Origin: Hyphobacterium marinum
GTDB lineage: Bacteria > Pseudomonadota > Alphaproteobacteria > Caulobacterales > Maricaulaceae
Length of the DNA stretch: 64,000 nt
Assembly: GCF_036330325.1 (NCBI RefSeq)
Contig: NZ_JAZDRO010000001.1
Span: 496,001-560,000, forward strand
Direction of reading: 5' to 3'
Below are positions 40,783-50,107 of the stretch, piece by piece (within the stretch, counting starts at the first letter, position 1; every line of letters starts with the position of its first letter). Made by a program: the position numbers and the translations under genes. The notes below the pieces were generated by a model. That model searched no databases, had not been told where the DNA came from, and saw only the letters and a list, made by a program, of their open reading frames with translations.

Positions 40783-42569
40783 CAATACACCCGCGCCTTC
40801 GGCTCGATGTACTCGATGTCTTCGCTGAGCGTGTAATCGTGCACCGGGCGGTAGTCGATCGTGACCTTGCCGGTCTCATCGACCCAGGCGAGCGTGTGCT
40901 TCATCCAGGTCTCGTCATCGCGTTCGGAGAAGTCCTCGCGGGCGTGGGCACCCCGGCTCTCCTTGCGGTTTTCGGCGCTGTTCACGGTGACGGCGGCTTG
41001 TCCGAGGAGGTTGTCGAACTCCAGCGTCTCCATCAGGTCGGTGTTCCAGATCAGCGTGCGGTCGGCGACCGAAATGTCCTTCGCAGCCGTGTAGACGCCG
41101 GCGATTTTCTCGACGCCTTCTTTCAGGACATCGCCGGTGCGGAAGACGGCGCAATTGTCCTGCATGGCGCGCTGCATCTGGTCGCGCAGTTTTGCGGTCG
41201 GCGTGCCGCCGGACGCGTTGCGCAGCCGGTCGAGACGATCGAGCGAGTTCTGTCCGGCATTGGCGGGCAGGTCGGGCTGTCGCGCACCGGGTGTGAGGTT
41301 TTCAGCGGCCCGCAAGCCAGCCGCGCGGCCGAAGACGACAAGGTCGGTGAGGCTGTTCGAACCCAGCCGGTTCGCGCCATGCACCGAGACGCAGGCCGCT
41401 TCGCCCACGGCCATCAGGCCCGGCACGACCGTGTCGGCATTGCCATCGCGCTTGGTGACGACCTCGCCGTGATAGTTCGCCGGGATGCCGCCCATATTGT
41501 AGTGGACGGTCGGCAGGACCGGGATCGGGGCCTTGGTCACATCAACGCCGGAGAAGACGCGCGCGCTTTCGGAAATCCCGGGAAGGCGCTGGTGCACGAT
41601 TTCGGGGTCGAGATGGTCGAGGTGAAGGTAGATATGGTCCTTGTTGGGACCGACGCCCCGGCCTTCGCGGATCTCGATCGTCATCGAACGCGAAACCACA
41701 TCGCGGCTGGCGAGGTCCTTGGCGCTCGGGGCGTAGCGCTCCATGAAGCGCTCGCCTTCCGAATTGGTCAGATAGCCGCCTTCGCCGCGCACCCCTTCGG
41801 TGATGAGCACGCCCGCGCCATAGATACCGGTCGGGTGGAACTGCACGAATTCCATGTCCTGCAGCGGCAGGCCGGCGCGCAGAACCATCGCATTGCCGTC
41901 CCCGGTGCAGGTGTGCGCCGAGGTGCAGGAGAAATAGGCGCGGCCATAGCCGCCAGTGGCGAGGATCACGGTCTGGGCGCGGAAACGGTGCAGCGTGCCG
42001 TCGTCGAGCTTCCAGGCGGTGATGCCGCGGCAGGCCCCGTCATCATCCATGATCAGGTCGAGGGCGAAATACTCGATGAAGAATTCGGTCTGATGCTTGA
42101 CCGCCTGGCCGTAGAGCGTGTGCAGGATGGCGTGGCCGGTGCGGTCGGCCGCCGCGCAGGTGCGCTGGACCGGGCCTTCGCCGAAATTGCGGGTCATGCC
42201 GCCAAAGGCGCGCTGATAGATCTTGCCCTCGCCGGTGCGCGAGAAGGGTACGCCCCAGTGCTCCAGCTCGTAAACGGCTTCGGGCGCATGACGGCAGAGA
42301 TATTCGATGGCGTCCTGGTCACCCAGCCAGTCCGATCCTTTCACGGTGTCGTACATGTGCCAGCGCCAGTCGTCCTCGCCCATATTGCCGAGGGAGGCCG
42401 AGATGCCGCCCTGCGCCGCCACGGTGTGTGAGCGCGTCGGGAAGACTTTGGAGACGCAGGCGGTTTTCAGCCCCGCCTGTGCCGCGCCAAGCGCGGCGCG
42501 CAGGCCGGACCCCCCGGCCCCGACAACCACGACGTCATAGGTGTGATCGATCCATTCGTAAGTCGGCAT
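40782..42569 (-). CDS. sdhA: Succinate dehydrogenase flavoprotein subunit
   Basis: A 595-residue flavoprotein. The FAD-binding GAGGSGLRAALGAAQAG is followed by RSHTVAAQGG, where His48 carries covalent FAD, and by the catalytic region with RGEGGYLTN and the capping-domain motif HGANRLGSNSLTDL. Together with sdhB it oxidises succinate to fumarate in the cytoplasm. It follows sdhD by 13 bases and runs into orf67 by overlap. Confidence 0.98.
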   Translation of the reverse strand: MPTYEWIDHTYDVVVVGAGGSGLRAALGAAQAGLKTACVSKVFPTRSHTVAAQGGISASLGNMGEDDWRWHMYDTVKGSDWLGDQDAIEYLCRHAPEAVYELEHWGVPFSRTGEGKIYQRAFGGMTRNFGEGPVQRTCAAADRTGHAILHTLYGQAVKHQTEFFIEYFALDLIMDDDGACRGITAWKLDDGTLHRFRAQTVILATGGYGRAYFSCTSAHTCTGDGNAMVLRAGLPLQDMEFVQFHPTGIYGAGVLITEGVRGEGGYLTNSEGERFMERYAPSAKDLASRDVVSRSMTIEIREGRGVGPNKDHIYLHLDHLDPEIVHQRLPGISESARVFSGVDVTKAPIPVLPTVHYNMGGIPANYHGEVVTKRDGNADTVVPGLMAVGEAACVSVHGANRLGSNSLTDLVVFGRAAGLRAAENLTPGARQPDLPANAGQNSLDRLDRLRNASGGTPTAKLRDQMQRAMQDNCAVFRTGDVLKEGVEKIAGVYTAAKDISVADRTLIWNTDLMETLEFDNLLGQAAVTVNSAENRKESRGAHAREDFSERDDETWMKHTLAWVDETGKVTIDYRPVHDYTLSEDIEYIEPKARVY

Positions 42570-42582
42570 TGGCGAAACGGTC

Positions 42583-42963
42583 CTAGAGGGCGAGCGTCAG
42601 AAGCGCGTAGGCGGCGGCGAGCCACAGCCCGGCGGCGAGCAGCGAGTTGAGTACGAGAAGCGCGGTCCTGGTCGCGACGGTGTGGATATAGTCCTCGACC
42701 ACGACCTGGAGTCCGAGGCGCATGTGATAAAGCGCCGCAGTCAGCGTCAGGAGGGAGACAATCGCGCCGAAGGGCGAGGCAAAATAGCTGCGCGCGGCGA
42801 AACTGTCCGGCGCGCCGGAGAGGGCGAGCGTTACGACGAAGACCGGCAGGACGATGGCGAGCGCGATGGCGCTGACGCGCTGGGCGATGAAGTGGCCGGT
42901 GCCGGCATGGGCCGCGCCATGCGGGTTGATGCGTTTCGCCGGTGTGCGGAAGCTCTGGCTCAT
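42583..42963 (-). CDS. sdhD: Succinate dehydrogenase membrane anchor SdhD
   Basis: A 126-residue, three-helix anchor. His80 in ALYHMRLGLQVVVEDY is the haem-ligand position, and Asp91/Tyr92 lie near the quinone site. The start MSQSFRTPAKR overlaps the sdhC stop by four bases. Confidence 0.9.
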   Translation of the reverse strand: MSQSFRTPAKRINPHGAAHAGTGHFIAQRVSAIALAIVLPVFVVTLALSGAPDSFAARSYFASPFGAIVSLLTLTAALYHMRLGLQVVVEDYIHTVATRTALLVLNSLLAAGLWLAAAYALLTLAL

Positions 42964-43358
42964 GACGCACCTCCGGTCAGGGCGGCAAACCAGATCGCCG
43001 CCGTGGCGATCACCGACAGAACGATGATGATGAGCGAGCGCAGATTGGAGCCTTGCGGATCGAAGCCCGTCCCGGCGTCCCAGGCGAGGTGGCGAAGCCC
43101 GTTGAACCAGTGGTAGCTCGCCGACCAGGTCAGAGCGATGAGGCCGATCCGCGTCACCCATTCCATCGGGCCTTCGAAGAGGAAGCCGACGAGCGGCTCG
43201 CTGTTTGTCGCCAGAAGGACCAGCCAGATCACCAGAGCGACGGCCCCGAGATAATTCCCGATCCCGGTGGCGCGGTGGAGGATGGAGGACAGCATGGTCG
43301 CATGCCAGCGCCAGACCGACAGGTGCGGGGCGATGGGGCGGGAGTGCGCATTGGCCAT
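42960..43358 (-). CDS. sdhC: Succinate dehydrogenase cytochrome b556 subunit SdhC
   Basis: A 132-residue three-helix subunit. RPIAPHLSVWRWHATMLSSILHRATG is the standard N-terminal motif, and SYHWFNGLRHLAWD carries His83 and His90, of which one binds haem b. It is the first gene of the sdhCDA-orf67-orf226-sdhB operon. The 92 bases upstream hold its promoter, which I cannot place securely. Confidence 0.95.
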   Translation of the reverse strand: MANAHSRPIAPHLSVWRWHATMLSSILHRATGIGNYLGAVALVIWLVLLATNSEPLVGFLFEGPMEWVTRIGLIALTWSASYHWFNGLRHLAWDAGTGFDPQGSNLRSLIIIVLSVIATAAIWFAALTGGAS

Positions 43359-43450
43359 GAGGGCGATTCTCTTGCGAAGTCAGACAGAACCCGTTCGCGC
43401 CAGACAATAGGCTTCGCAGGGCGTCGGTCAACGCGCCGGGGCGCGCCGGG

Positions 43451-44842
43451 TCACTCCATCCGCAGCGATTCCGGCAGGATTTCTTCGTTGACCTGTCCAT
43501 CCTCGACGTAGACGACGCCGCCCTTCATGACGAAATCGACGTCCTGGAGGAGGTTCGGATAGGTCAGAAGATCGCCATCGACCGCGATGATGTCGGCATA
43601 GAGGCCTTCCTGCACGCGGCCCCACTGATCCTCCACGCCCATGAAGACAGACGGCCAGTAGGTCGCGGCGCGGATCGCGTCCATCACCGGCACGTCGAGT
43701 TCACGCGTCCAGACGTCGATCTCGTTCCAGGTCGACTGGCAGTGGAATTTCATCGGGATGCCGCTGTCGGTGCCGACCATCAGGACGACGCCAGCCTCGC
43801 GCAGTTGCTCGAACTTGCGGCGCAGCGTCGGGGCGCGCAGCGGGGTCAGCTGCATGTATGTCAGCTGGTCGGGATGCTCGATGGAGGCGGCGATGTCGGC
43901 GATCGTGTCGGGCTGCAGGCCCCGGTGCCAGCAATCGGTGTCGAGCCGTTCGGGATTGTCGCGGGTGCGCGAATAATTCCACAGGCCTTCGATGGTCGGC
44001 GTCCAGAAGAGCGGGCCGCCGCTGATCCGCCCGCGCGCAGTACGGTCGACGAGCGCGTCCATGACGTGATCGGGATATTCCGGCGCGGTCGTCAGCCCGG
44101 TGTGCTCGAAATTATCGACGCCGATTTCCAGCCCACGCAGGATTTCATTCGGGCGGTGCGAGTGTGCGACAACGCGCAGGCCGCGCTGATGCGCCTGATC
44201 GACGAGGGCGGTGGCCTCGGCGAGCGTCATCTCGTCCTGGTCGATCAGCTTGATGACATCGACGCCGGCATCGGCGAGCTCGTTGACGCGGGCGCGGGCC
44301 TCGCGCTCGCCATTGATCCCCCAGCGGTAGTTCTCCGCGCCGGGCCGCGTGCGGTGCTGCAGGAAGGGGCCGGAAACGAAGAGGCGGGGTCCAGGCAGGA
44401 CGCCGTCATTGATGCGGTCGCGGATCGAGAGGCTCATTTCCAGCGGCGCGCCGAGATCGCGCGCCGTCGTCACCCCGGCGAGCAAAAGCTGAACCGCCGA
44501 GGCCGGCATGATCTCGTCTTCCATCCGGTCCATGTAGGTCGGGTGCCAGTGATCGTAGTCGGCATGACCGTTCAGCATCAGGTGGGCGTGCATTTCCCAC
44601 AGGCCGGGCAGCACGGTCATGGCCTCAGTCGAAATGACTTCATAGCCGTCGGGGACCTCAACCGTGTCGGTATTGCCGACGCGCACGATGCGCTCGCCTT
44701 CGACGAGAATGACCGAATTGCGGATGGGCTGGCCGCCATTGCCGTCGATCAGCGTGCCGCCAACGAGCGCGTAGCGGTCTTGCGCCTGCGCGCCCGCTGT
44801 CAGTACCAAAGTGGCCAGAATGGCCAGTGTCCGGATGATCAT
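43451..44842 (-). CDS. Secreted amidohydrolase
   Basis: A 463-residue amidohydrolase with a signal peptide (MIIRTLAILATLVLTAGAQA). Motifs are HAHLM after PGLWEM, a lysine in VIKLIDQDEM that may be the carboxylated metal ligand, AHSHRPNE, FEHTG and GTDSGIP. These suggest a binuclear metallo-hydrolase of the imidazolonepropionase/prolidase-like family acting in the periplasm. The substrate is not clear. It is a single minus-strand gene after sdhC. Confidence 0.82.
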   Translation of the reverse strand: MIIRTLAILATLVLTAGAQAQDRYALVGGTLIDGNGGQPIRNSVILVEGERIVRVGNTDTVEVPDGYEVISTEAMTVLPGLWEMHAHLMLNGHADYDHWHPTYMDRMEDEIMPASAVQLLLAGVTTARDLGAPLEMSLSIRDRINDGVLPGPRLFVSGPFLQHRTRPGAENYRWGINGEREARARVNELADAGVDVIKLIDQDEMTLAEATALVDQAHQRGLRVVAHSHRPNEILRGLEIGVDNFEHTGLTTAPEYPDHVMDALVDRTARGRISGGPLFWTPTIEGLWNYSRTRDNPERLDTDCWHRGLQPDTIADIAASIEHPDQLTYMQLTPLRAPTLRRKFEQLREAGVVLMVGTDSGIPMKFHCQSTWNEIDVWTRELDVPVMDAIRAATYWPSVFMGVEDQWGRVQEGLYADIIAVDGDLLTYPNLLQDVDFVMKGGVVYVEDGQVNEEILPESLRME

Positions 44843-44971
44843 GTCGTGTCCCCAAATCCCGTGTGTGAATCAGGACGATAGGGCGGGTTCAGGGGGAAGG
44901 TCAAAAGACTTTCCTTGCCCCCGTCACAGCCGGGTCTAGTTTGAGAGCAAGCCAGAGCGAGGAATTATCCC

Positions 44972-45835
44972 ATGCCGCAATACGCCGTCGTCACCGGAGC
45001 CTCCACCGGCATCGGTCAGGCCTGCACCGATTACCTCGTCAAAAAGGGTTTCCGCGTCTTCGCCGGGGTCCGGAAGGATGCCGACGCTGAACGCCTGAAG
45101 GCCGAGATCGGCGAGGGCGTCATACCGTTGATCATGGACGTCACCGACGCGGCGACGCTTCAGGCGGCGGCGAAAACCGTTTCCGAAACCCTTGCCGGCC
45201 AGACGCTCGCCGGGCTGGTCTGCAATGCCGGGATCGCGGTCGCCGGGCCTCTCCTCCATATCAATGTCGACGAAGTCGAGACGCAGCTTGATGTCAATGT
45301 GCTCGGCGTCATCCGCACCGTGCAGGCCTTCGGCCCGTTGTTAGGCGCAGATCACAAGCTTGCAGGACCGCCGGGCCGGATCGTGATGATGTCCTCGGTC
45401 GCGGGCAAGATGGGCGCGCCCTTCATGGGCCCCTATTCGGCCTCGAAACATGCGCTTGAGGGCCTGACCAAATCGCTCCGCAAGGAGCTCGCGCTGTATG
45501 GCATCGAGTGTGTCATCATCGGGCCGGGAGCCGTGGCGACGCCGATCTGGGACAAGGCCGAGGAGATCGATGTCGAGCAGTACAAGGACACTGACTACGT
45601 CAAGCCGATGCAGAATGTCCTGGGCTGGATGCGGAAGCGCGGTCCGGAGGGCCTGCCGCCCGAGCACATCGCGAAACGGGTTCATCACGCCATCACGGCT
45701 GACAAGCCGAAGCTGCGCTATGCCGAAGTCCCCGACCGGATGGAAAACTGGACCATCCCGCGTCTCCTTCCGGAACGCCTGGTCGACAAGCTGACCGTCA
45801 AACGGATCGGCCTGCGCCCCGAGGATCGGGACTGA
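44972..45835 (+). CDS. Short-chain dehydrogenase/reductase
   Basis: A 287-residue SDR with TGASTGIG near the N-terminus (about 8-15), NAGIAVAG, and the catalytic SxxxYxxxK in VAGKMGAPFMGPYSASKHA. The longer C-terminus, typical of oxidoreductases with RDH/SDR9C-like layout (IECVIIGPGAVATPIWDKA), suggests a lipid or steroid-like alcohol substrate, but this is weak. It begins at a clear ATG. Confidence 0.85.
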   Translation: MPQYAVVTGASTGIGQACTDYLVKKGFRVFAGVRKDADAERLKAEIGEGVIPLIMDVTDAATLQAAAKTVSETLAGQTLAGLVCNAGIAVAGPLLHINVDEVETQLDVNVLGVIRTVQAFGPLLGADHKLAGPPGRIVMMSSVAGKMGAPFMGPYSASKHALEGLTKSLRKELALYGIECVIIGPGAVATPIWDKAEEIDVEQYKDTDYVKPMQNVLGWMRKRGPEGLPPEHIAKRVHHAITADKPKLRYAEVPDRMENWTIPRLLPERLVDKLTVKRIGLRPEDRD

Positions 45836-45893
45836 CGCGGGCCTTCCCCCTGGTCTAAGGTGGCGCGAATCTGATCTGACCGGAGACCGTCCC

Positions 45894-47651
45894 ATGATCC
45901 GCGCCGCCCTGACCCTGTCCCTGCTTGCCGCCTCACCCGCCCTTGCCGACGAAGCGGACGATTTTGCCGATCTCGTTGCCGATTTCGAGGCCCATGAACT
46001 GGCGGGCAATCCGATCCAGGCCGGACGCGAAGGCGACCTCGCCGCCGCCGCGCAATGGCCCGATCCCAGCGCGGAAACCGCGCTCGCCAACGAGGCGGCG
46101 GAAGCGGAATTCCTGGAACGGCTCGAAGCCATCGACGCCTCGGCCCTGCCGGAAAACGACCAGGTCAGCTATGCGGTGCTCGACTATGTGCTCCGCTACC
46201 GCGTCGAGCTTGCGCCCTTCGACATGGAGCGCATTCCCTTCACCAATGATTCCGGCTTCTTCACCACGCCGACCTATGTCGCCGCGTCGGTCCGGCCGCG
46301 GAACGTGGCGGAAGCCGAAGCCTGGATCTCGCGCCTGAACGGCGTGTGGGAGTTCTTCGAGGCCCATGCCGCATGGATGGAGCAGGGCGTTGAGGACGGT
46401 TTCGTCCAGCCCGCCTACATCATTCCCGGTGTGATCGCCCAGATCCGGTCCATTGCCGAGTCGACCCCTGAAGAGAGCGGTTTCCTTGCGCCTATCGAGG
46501 CACTGCCGCCGGGCCTGCCCCAGGCCGAGCGTGACCGGCTGCGCGCCGAAGCCCTGACCGCCATTGAAGACGAAGTCCTGCCGGCCTATGCCGAGCTGCT
46601 AGAATTCTTCGAAACGGTCTATCAGCCCGCCGCCCGCGAGAGTATCGGCATTTCCGAAGTGCCGCAGGGTCGCGAACTCTACCAGGTGCTGACCCGCTTC
46701 CACACCACGATGGATACCAGTCCGGAAGAGGTTCACCAGCGCGGTTTGGCAGAAGTCGCACGTATCCGTGCAGAAATGGATGAGGTCATCGCCGAGACCG
46801 GGTTCGAGGGCGATTTCGCGCAATTCATCAACTTCCTCAGGACTGATCCGCAATTCTACGCCCAGTCGGAAGACGAACTCCTGATGCATGCCGCGTGGAT
46901 CGCCAAGCGCGCCGACGATGCCATGCCGCGCTTCTTTGGCCGCCTGCCGCGCCTGCCCTATGGCGTGCGGCCTGTCCCGGCGGCGATGGCCCCGAGCTAT
47001 ACGACGGGGCGTTACTGGCCGGGCAATTCCGAGACCGGTGTTGCGGGAGGCTACATGGTCAACACCTATGACCTGTCACAGCGCCCGCTCTACAATCTGC
47101 CGGCCCTGACCGTGCACGAGGCCGTTCCCGGTCACCACCACCAGATCAGCCTCGCCCAGGAGATGGAAGACGTCCCGGAATTCCGCCGTGACACCTATAT
47201 CACCGCCTTTGGCGAAGGCTGGGGCCTCTATACCGAGAACCTCGCCGTCGACATGGGGATCTATACGACGCCCTACGAACATTTCGGCCGGCTGACCTAT
47301 GAGATGTGGCGCGCCTGCCGCCTCGTCATTGATACCGGGATGCACTATTTCGGCTGGACGCGGGAGGAGGCCGAAGCTTGCCTTCTGGAAAACTCCGCCC
47401 TCGCTCCGCACAATGTGCGCACCGAAGTAGCCCGCTATATCTCGTGGCCGGGTCAGGCGCTCGCCTACAAGTCCGGCGAGCTCCTGATGCGCGACCTGCG
47501 CGCGCGTGCCGAAGACCAGCTCGGGGCCGATTTCGACATCCGTGCCTTCCATGACGCGCTTCTTTCTGATGGCGGTGTGCCGCTGGGCTACCTCGAAGAC
47601 AAGATGGACGCCTGGATCGCCGAGCAGGTCGCCATTCACGCGGGGGAATAA
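45894..47651 (+). CDS. DUF885 secreted metallopeptidase-like protein
   Basis: A 585-residue protein with an N-terminal signal (LTLSLLAASPALA). The C-terminal half has VHEAVPGHHHQ, the HExxxPGHH zinc-site pattern of DUF885, and FGEGWGLYTE downstream. DUF885 proteins resemble M2/M32-like zinc peptidases in fold, and their activity is largely unknown. A hairpin follows the gene (47664-47689) without a T run. It is 58 bases after the SDR and may be co-transcribed. Confidence 0.85.
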   Translation: MIRAALTLSLLAASPALADEADDFADLVADFEAHELAGNPIQAGREGDLAAAAQWPDPSAETALANEAAEAEFLERLEAIDASALPENDQVSYAVLDYVLRYRVELAPFDMERIPFTNDSGFFTTPTYVAASVRPRNVAEAEAWISRLNGVWEFFEAHAAWMEQGVEDGFVQPAYIIPGVIAQIRSIAESTPEESGFLAPIEALPPGLPQAERDRLRAEALTAIEDEVLPAYAELLEFFETVYQPAARESIGISEVPQGRELYQVLTRFHTTMDTSPEEVHQRGLAEVARIRAEMDEVIAETGFEGDFAQFINFLRTDPQFYAQSEDELLMHAAWIAKRADDAMPRFFGRLPRLPYGVRPVPAAMAPSYTTGRYWPGNSETGVAGGYMVNTYDLSQRPLYNLPALTVHEAVPGHHHQISLAQEMEDVPEFRRDTYITAFGEGWGLYTENLAVDMGIYTTPYEHFGRLTYEMWRACRLVIDTGMHYFGWTREEAEACLLENSALAPHNVRTEVARYISWPGQALAYKSGELLMRDLRARAEDQLGADFDIRAFHDALLSDGGVPLGYLEDKMDAWIAEQVAIHAGE

Positions 47652-47722
47652 CTATTCTTGAAATCCCGGACGGCGAAACCGATCCGGGACCGCATTTCCG
47701 TTATGGTGGCTCAGTTTTCATG

Positions 47723-47826
47723 CGTGCTTCGAGGCTTGCCTGCGGCAAGCACCTCAGCATGAGGTAGGTTGGTGAAATTCAACAACCTCATCCTGAGGTG
47801 CCCGCGATAGCGGGCCTCGAAGGAGG
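47723..47826. repeat. Paired palindromic repeat modules
   Basis: Two modules lie head to tail: 47723-47764 is the inverse of the CCTCATGCTGAGG element (CGTGCTTCGAGG, GCTTGCC-TGC-GGCAAGC, CCTCAGCATGAGG) and 47786-47826 is CCTCATCCTGAGG with CCCGC-GATA-GCGGG and CTCGAAGG. Same families as at 9501-9599 and 38978-39065. Confidence 0.8.
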
Positions 47827-47853
47827 GCTCCAGAAAAGCGAGAACAGCAAGTT

Positions 47854-48789
47854 CTACCCCGCCGCTTTTTCCGCGCGCTTGCGGGCATTGACGCGCCGCC
47901 GCCAGCGGCCGAGCAGCCACAGCGCCGGGATGATCAGGATCAGCCAGGGTGCCGCCATGGCGACGAAGGTGATCACCGAGCCGAGGGCGCGTGAGAAATT
48001 GCGCACGACATCGCGCAGCGCCGCCGTCACCGGGTTGACCGCCCCGTCGCCGGTCACAGTGACGCGGCTGGAATAGGCGAGATCGACCGTCGACATCGTC
48101 ACGCGGGCCCTCAGATTACGCAGATTGGATTCGATGGACTCGATCCCGCCCTGCACGCGGGCGAGCTCGCGTTCGAGCGCCACGAGATCGGCGAGGTCGG
48201 CATCGTCACGTTCCAGGAGCGCCGTCAGCCGGTCGCGCAGGGCGCGCTGGGCATTCAGGCGGGCCTCGGCGTCGAGAATGGGCCGTGACAGATCGGTCGA
48301 TGACATGTTTGACGAGACGATCTCACCGCCACTCTCTTCGACATCGCGTTCGAGATTGCCAAGGAAAGCTTCAAGCCAGTCCGGCGCGGCGCGGATCTGC
48401 AGGCGCGCCTGAGCGTGGGTTTCATTGCGCGAGAAACTCGACGAACTCACCACCTGACAGACATCCGGCCCGGCGGTCATGCAGGCCTCGCGATGGGCAT
48501 CCATCGCCGGTTCGACGGCGGTGGAGCCATACTGCATCTGAAAGTCATAGGTGTAGGCGATGAATTGCTGCAATGCGGGGGCGCCTGCCATGGCATCACC
48601 GCCAGGTTCTGCGGCGCGTTGGGCGCGGGAACCGGTGACGACAATGCTGCCGTCCTCCTCGGGCATATCCGCCATGTATCCGCCAAGGGCGGGTGCCGGG
48701 GCCTGCTCGGTCCGGTCCGCAGGTCCGCCATCACAGGCGGCCAACAACAGGGCCGCACCAAGGACGGCCGTCATCCAGAATGATTTCAT
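47854..48789 (-). CDS. DUF4349 lipoprotein
   Basis: A 311-residue lipoprotein (lipobox LLAAC, Cys19). A conserved middle domain is followed by a long coiled coil (LRDRLTALLERDDADLADLVALERELARVQGGIESIESNLRNLRARV) and a C-terminal helix and basic tail. This matches DUF4349, whose function is unknown; it is an inner-membrane protein facing the periplasm. The double anchor is typical. Confidence 0.85.
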   Translation of the reverse strand: MKSFWMTAVLGAALLLAACDGGPADRTEQAPAPALGGYMADMPEEDGSIVVTGSRAQRAAEPGGDAMAGAPALQQFIAYTYDFQMQYGSTAVEPAMDAHREACMTAGPDVCQVVSSSSFSRNETHAQARLQIRAAPDWLEAFLGNLERDVEESGGEIVSSNMSSTDLSRPILDAEARLNAQRALRDRLTALLERDDADLADLVALERELARVQGGIESIESNLRNLRARVTMSTVDLAYSSRVTVTGDGAVNPVTAALRDVVRNFSRALGSVITFVAMAAPWLILIIPALWLLGRWRRRVNARKRAEKAAG

Positions 48790-48882
48790 CGATCCTCTCC
48801 CTTCCCTCGCCGGCGATGGAACGCCGCGTAAGGGGCCAGAATGTGACAGGGCAGGGGAAAGAGGAAGGCGGTCCGGAGCAGC

Positions 48883-49230
48883 CTAGAGGATGACCAGGAC
48901 GTCTTCGGGCGGACGGCCGAGCGCGGCCCGTTCGCCGTGAATGGCCACGGGACGTTCGATCAGCTTTGGCGTTTTCGCCATCGCCGCGATCAAGGCGTCC
49001 TCGTCATCGACGTCCTTCAGCCCCTGTTCCTTGTAGGCGTCTTCGCCCGTGCGCATCAGCTGGCGCGCGGAGTCGAAACGGAGCTTGTTCAGCACCTCGC
49101 GGATTTCCGCCGCGCTCGGCGCGTCGTCGAGATAGAGCCGGACCTCGGGCGTGATTCCGTGCTGCTCCAGCAGCGCCAGCGTCTGGCGGGATTTCGAGCA
49201 GCGCGGATTGTGCCAGAGTGTGACGGTCAT
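48883..49230 (-). CDS. ArsC/Spx-family glutaredoxin-fold protein
   Basis: A 115-residue ArsC-fold protein. The active site is HNPRCSKSRQTLALLEQ with Cys11, followed by KTPKLIERPVAIHGERAALGRPPEDVL, the cis-Pro loop and tail typical of glutaredoxin-coupled arsenate reductase or YffB-like proteins. It is unrelated in fold to the LMWP-type arsC of the ars operon. Its place next to a CitE-like gene, away from ars, makes an arsenic role only one option. Confidence 0.88.
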   Translation of the reverse strand: MTVTLWHNPRCSKSRQTLALLEQHGITPEVRLYLDDAPSAAEIREVLNKLRFDSARQLMRTGEDAYKEQGLKDVDDEDALIAAMAKTPKLIERPVAIHGERAALGRPPEDVLVIL

Positions 49231-50087
49231 GAGCTCTCTCCTGAAATTTGACGGGAAAGAATAGCGCGGGCGCGGGCAAGGTGAAGCCGTTCGATCATCT
49301 CGCCGTCCATGGCGATGACACCCTTGTCGGCATTCACGCCGTCAAAGGCGGCGACGACCCGTTTGGCCCAGTCGATCTCGGCTTCGCCCGGCGCGAAGGC
49401 GGCGTTGGCCGGGCCGACCTGTGACGGGTGGATGAGGGACTTGCCGTCAAAGCCGAGCGCGCGGCCTTCGCTGGCCTCGCGGTCGAACCCGTCCGCATCG
49501 GTATAGGCGTTGAAAACGCCGTCGAGAATGGCGATCCCGGCGGCCCGTCCGGCGGCGACGATGTTCGCGAGGTGGGGGATCAGGCCGAAACGGTCTCCAC
49601 CGCTTGTGATCATCAGCGATTTTGTCAGGTCATTGGTGCCGGCGATGAGGCCGGTCATGCCCGTACCGCTTGCCGCTTCGGCGATATCGCGGAGCGCGAG
49701 CAGCGCGGCCGGCGTCTCGATCATCGCCCAGAGCGGCGGGCCGTCCGGCAAGGCGGTGCGAACCGTCATCAGGTCCCCCGCATCCATGATCTTGGGCACG
49801 ACGATGGCGTCGGCGGATTGCGCCGCGGCGAGGTCCTCGTGCCAGTGATCGGTGTCCGGCGCATTGATGCGTACGCTCAGGGTCGCGCCACACCCGGCCC
49901 ACATGTCCAGTGCGGCGGTCACGCTCGCGCGCGCCTCGGCCTTGTCGTCCGGTCCGGTCGCATCTTCCAGGTCGAGGATCAGCATGTCCGCGCCCAGACC
50001 CGCAGCCTTCTCAATGGCGCGGGCGCGCGTGGCCGGAACGAAGAGGGCGGAGCGGGGCGGAACGGGAATGGCTTCTGTCGCGGTCAT
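49227..50087 (-). CDS. CitE-like CoA ester lyase
   Basis: A 286-residue HpcH/HpaI aldolase/CitE-family protein. RSALFVPATRARAIEKA, LILDLEDATGPDDKAEAR, AMIETPAALLALRDIA and FDGKSLIHPSQVGPAN are the family motifs, with the Glu/Asp metal ligands. It could be an (S)-citramalyl-CoA or malyl-CoA lyase. No CitDF genes are near, so a citrate lyase role is unlikely. The stop overlaps the ArsC-like start. Start ATG 50087 is chosen because the upstream reading looks like noise. Confidence 0.85.
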   Translation of the reverse strand: MTATEAIPVPPRSALFVPATRARAIEKAAGLGADMLILDLEDATGPDDKAEARASVTAALDMWAGCGATLSVRINAPDTDHWHEDLAAAQSADAIVVPKIMDAGDLMTVRTALPDGPPLWAMIETPAALLALRDIAEAASGTGMTGLIAGTNDLTKSLMITSGGDRFGLIPHLANIVAAGRAAGIAILDGVFNAYTDADGFDREASEGRALGFDGKSLIHPSQVGPANAAFAPGEAEIDWAKRVVAAFDGVNADKGVIAMDGEMIERLHLARARAILSRQISGESS

Positions 50088-50107
50088 GGCTCGCTTATAC
50101 AGCCCGC

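Noticed and set aside
40752..42431. A 559-residue plus-strand open frame opposite sdhA
   Set aside because: Same pattern: antisense to a complete sdhA, no recognisable domain, and it would conflict with the coupled sdh operon.
47652..47853. A gene in the gap after DUF885
   Set aside because: The gap contains palindromic modules and a hairpin; no open frame has a plausible start and composition.
48883..49230. Part of an arsenic operon
   Set aside because: The glutaredoxin-fold gene overlaps a CitE-like lyase and lies 13 kb from arsR, so an arsenic role is not supported by context.
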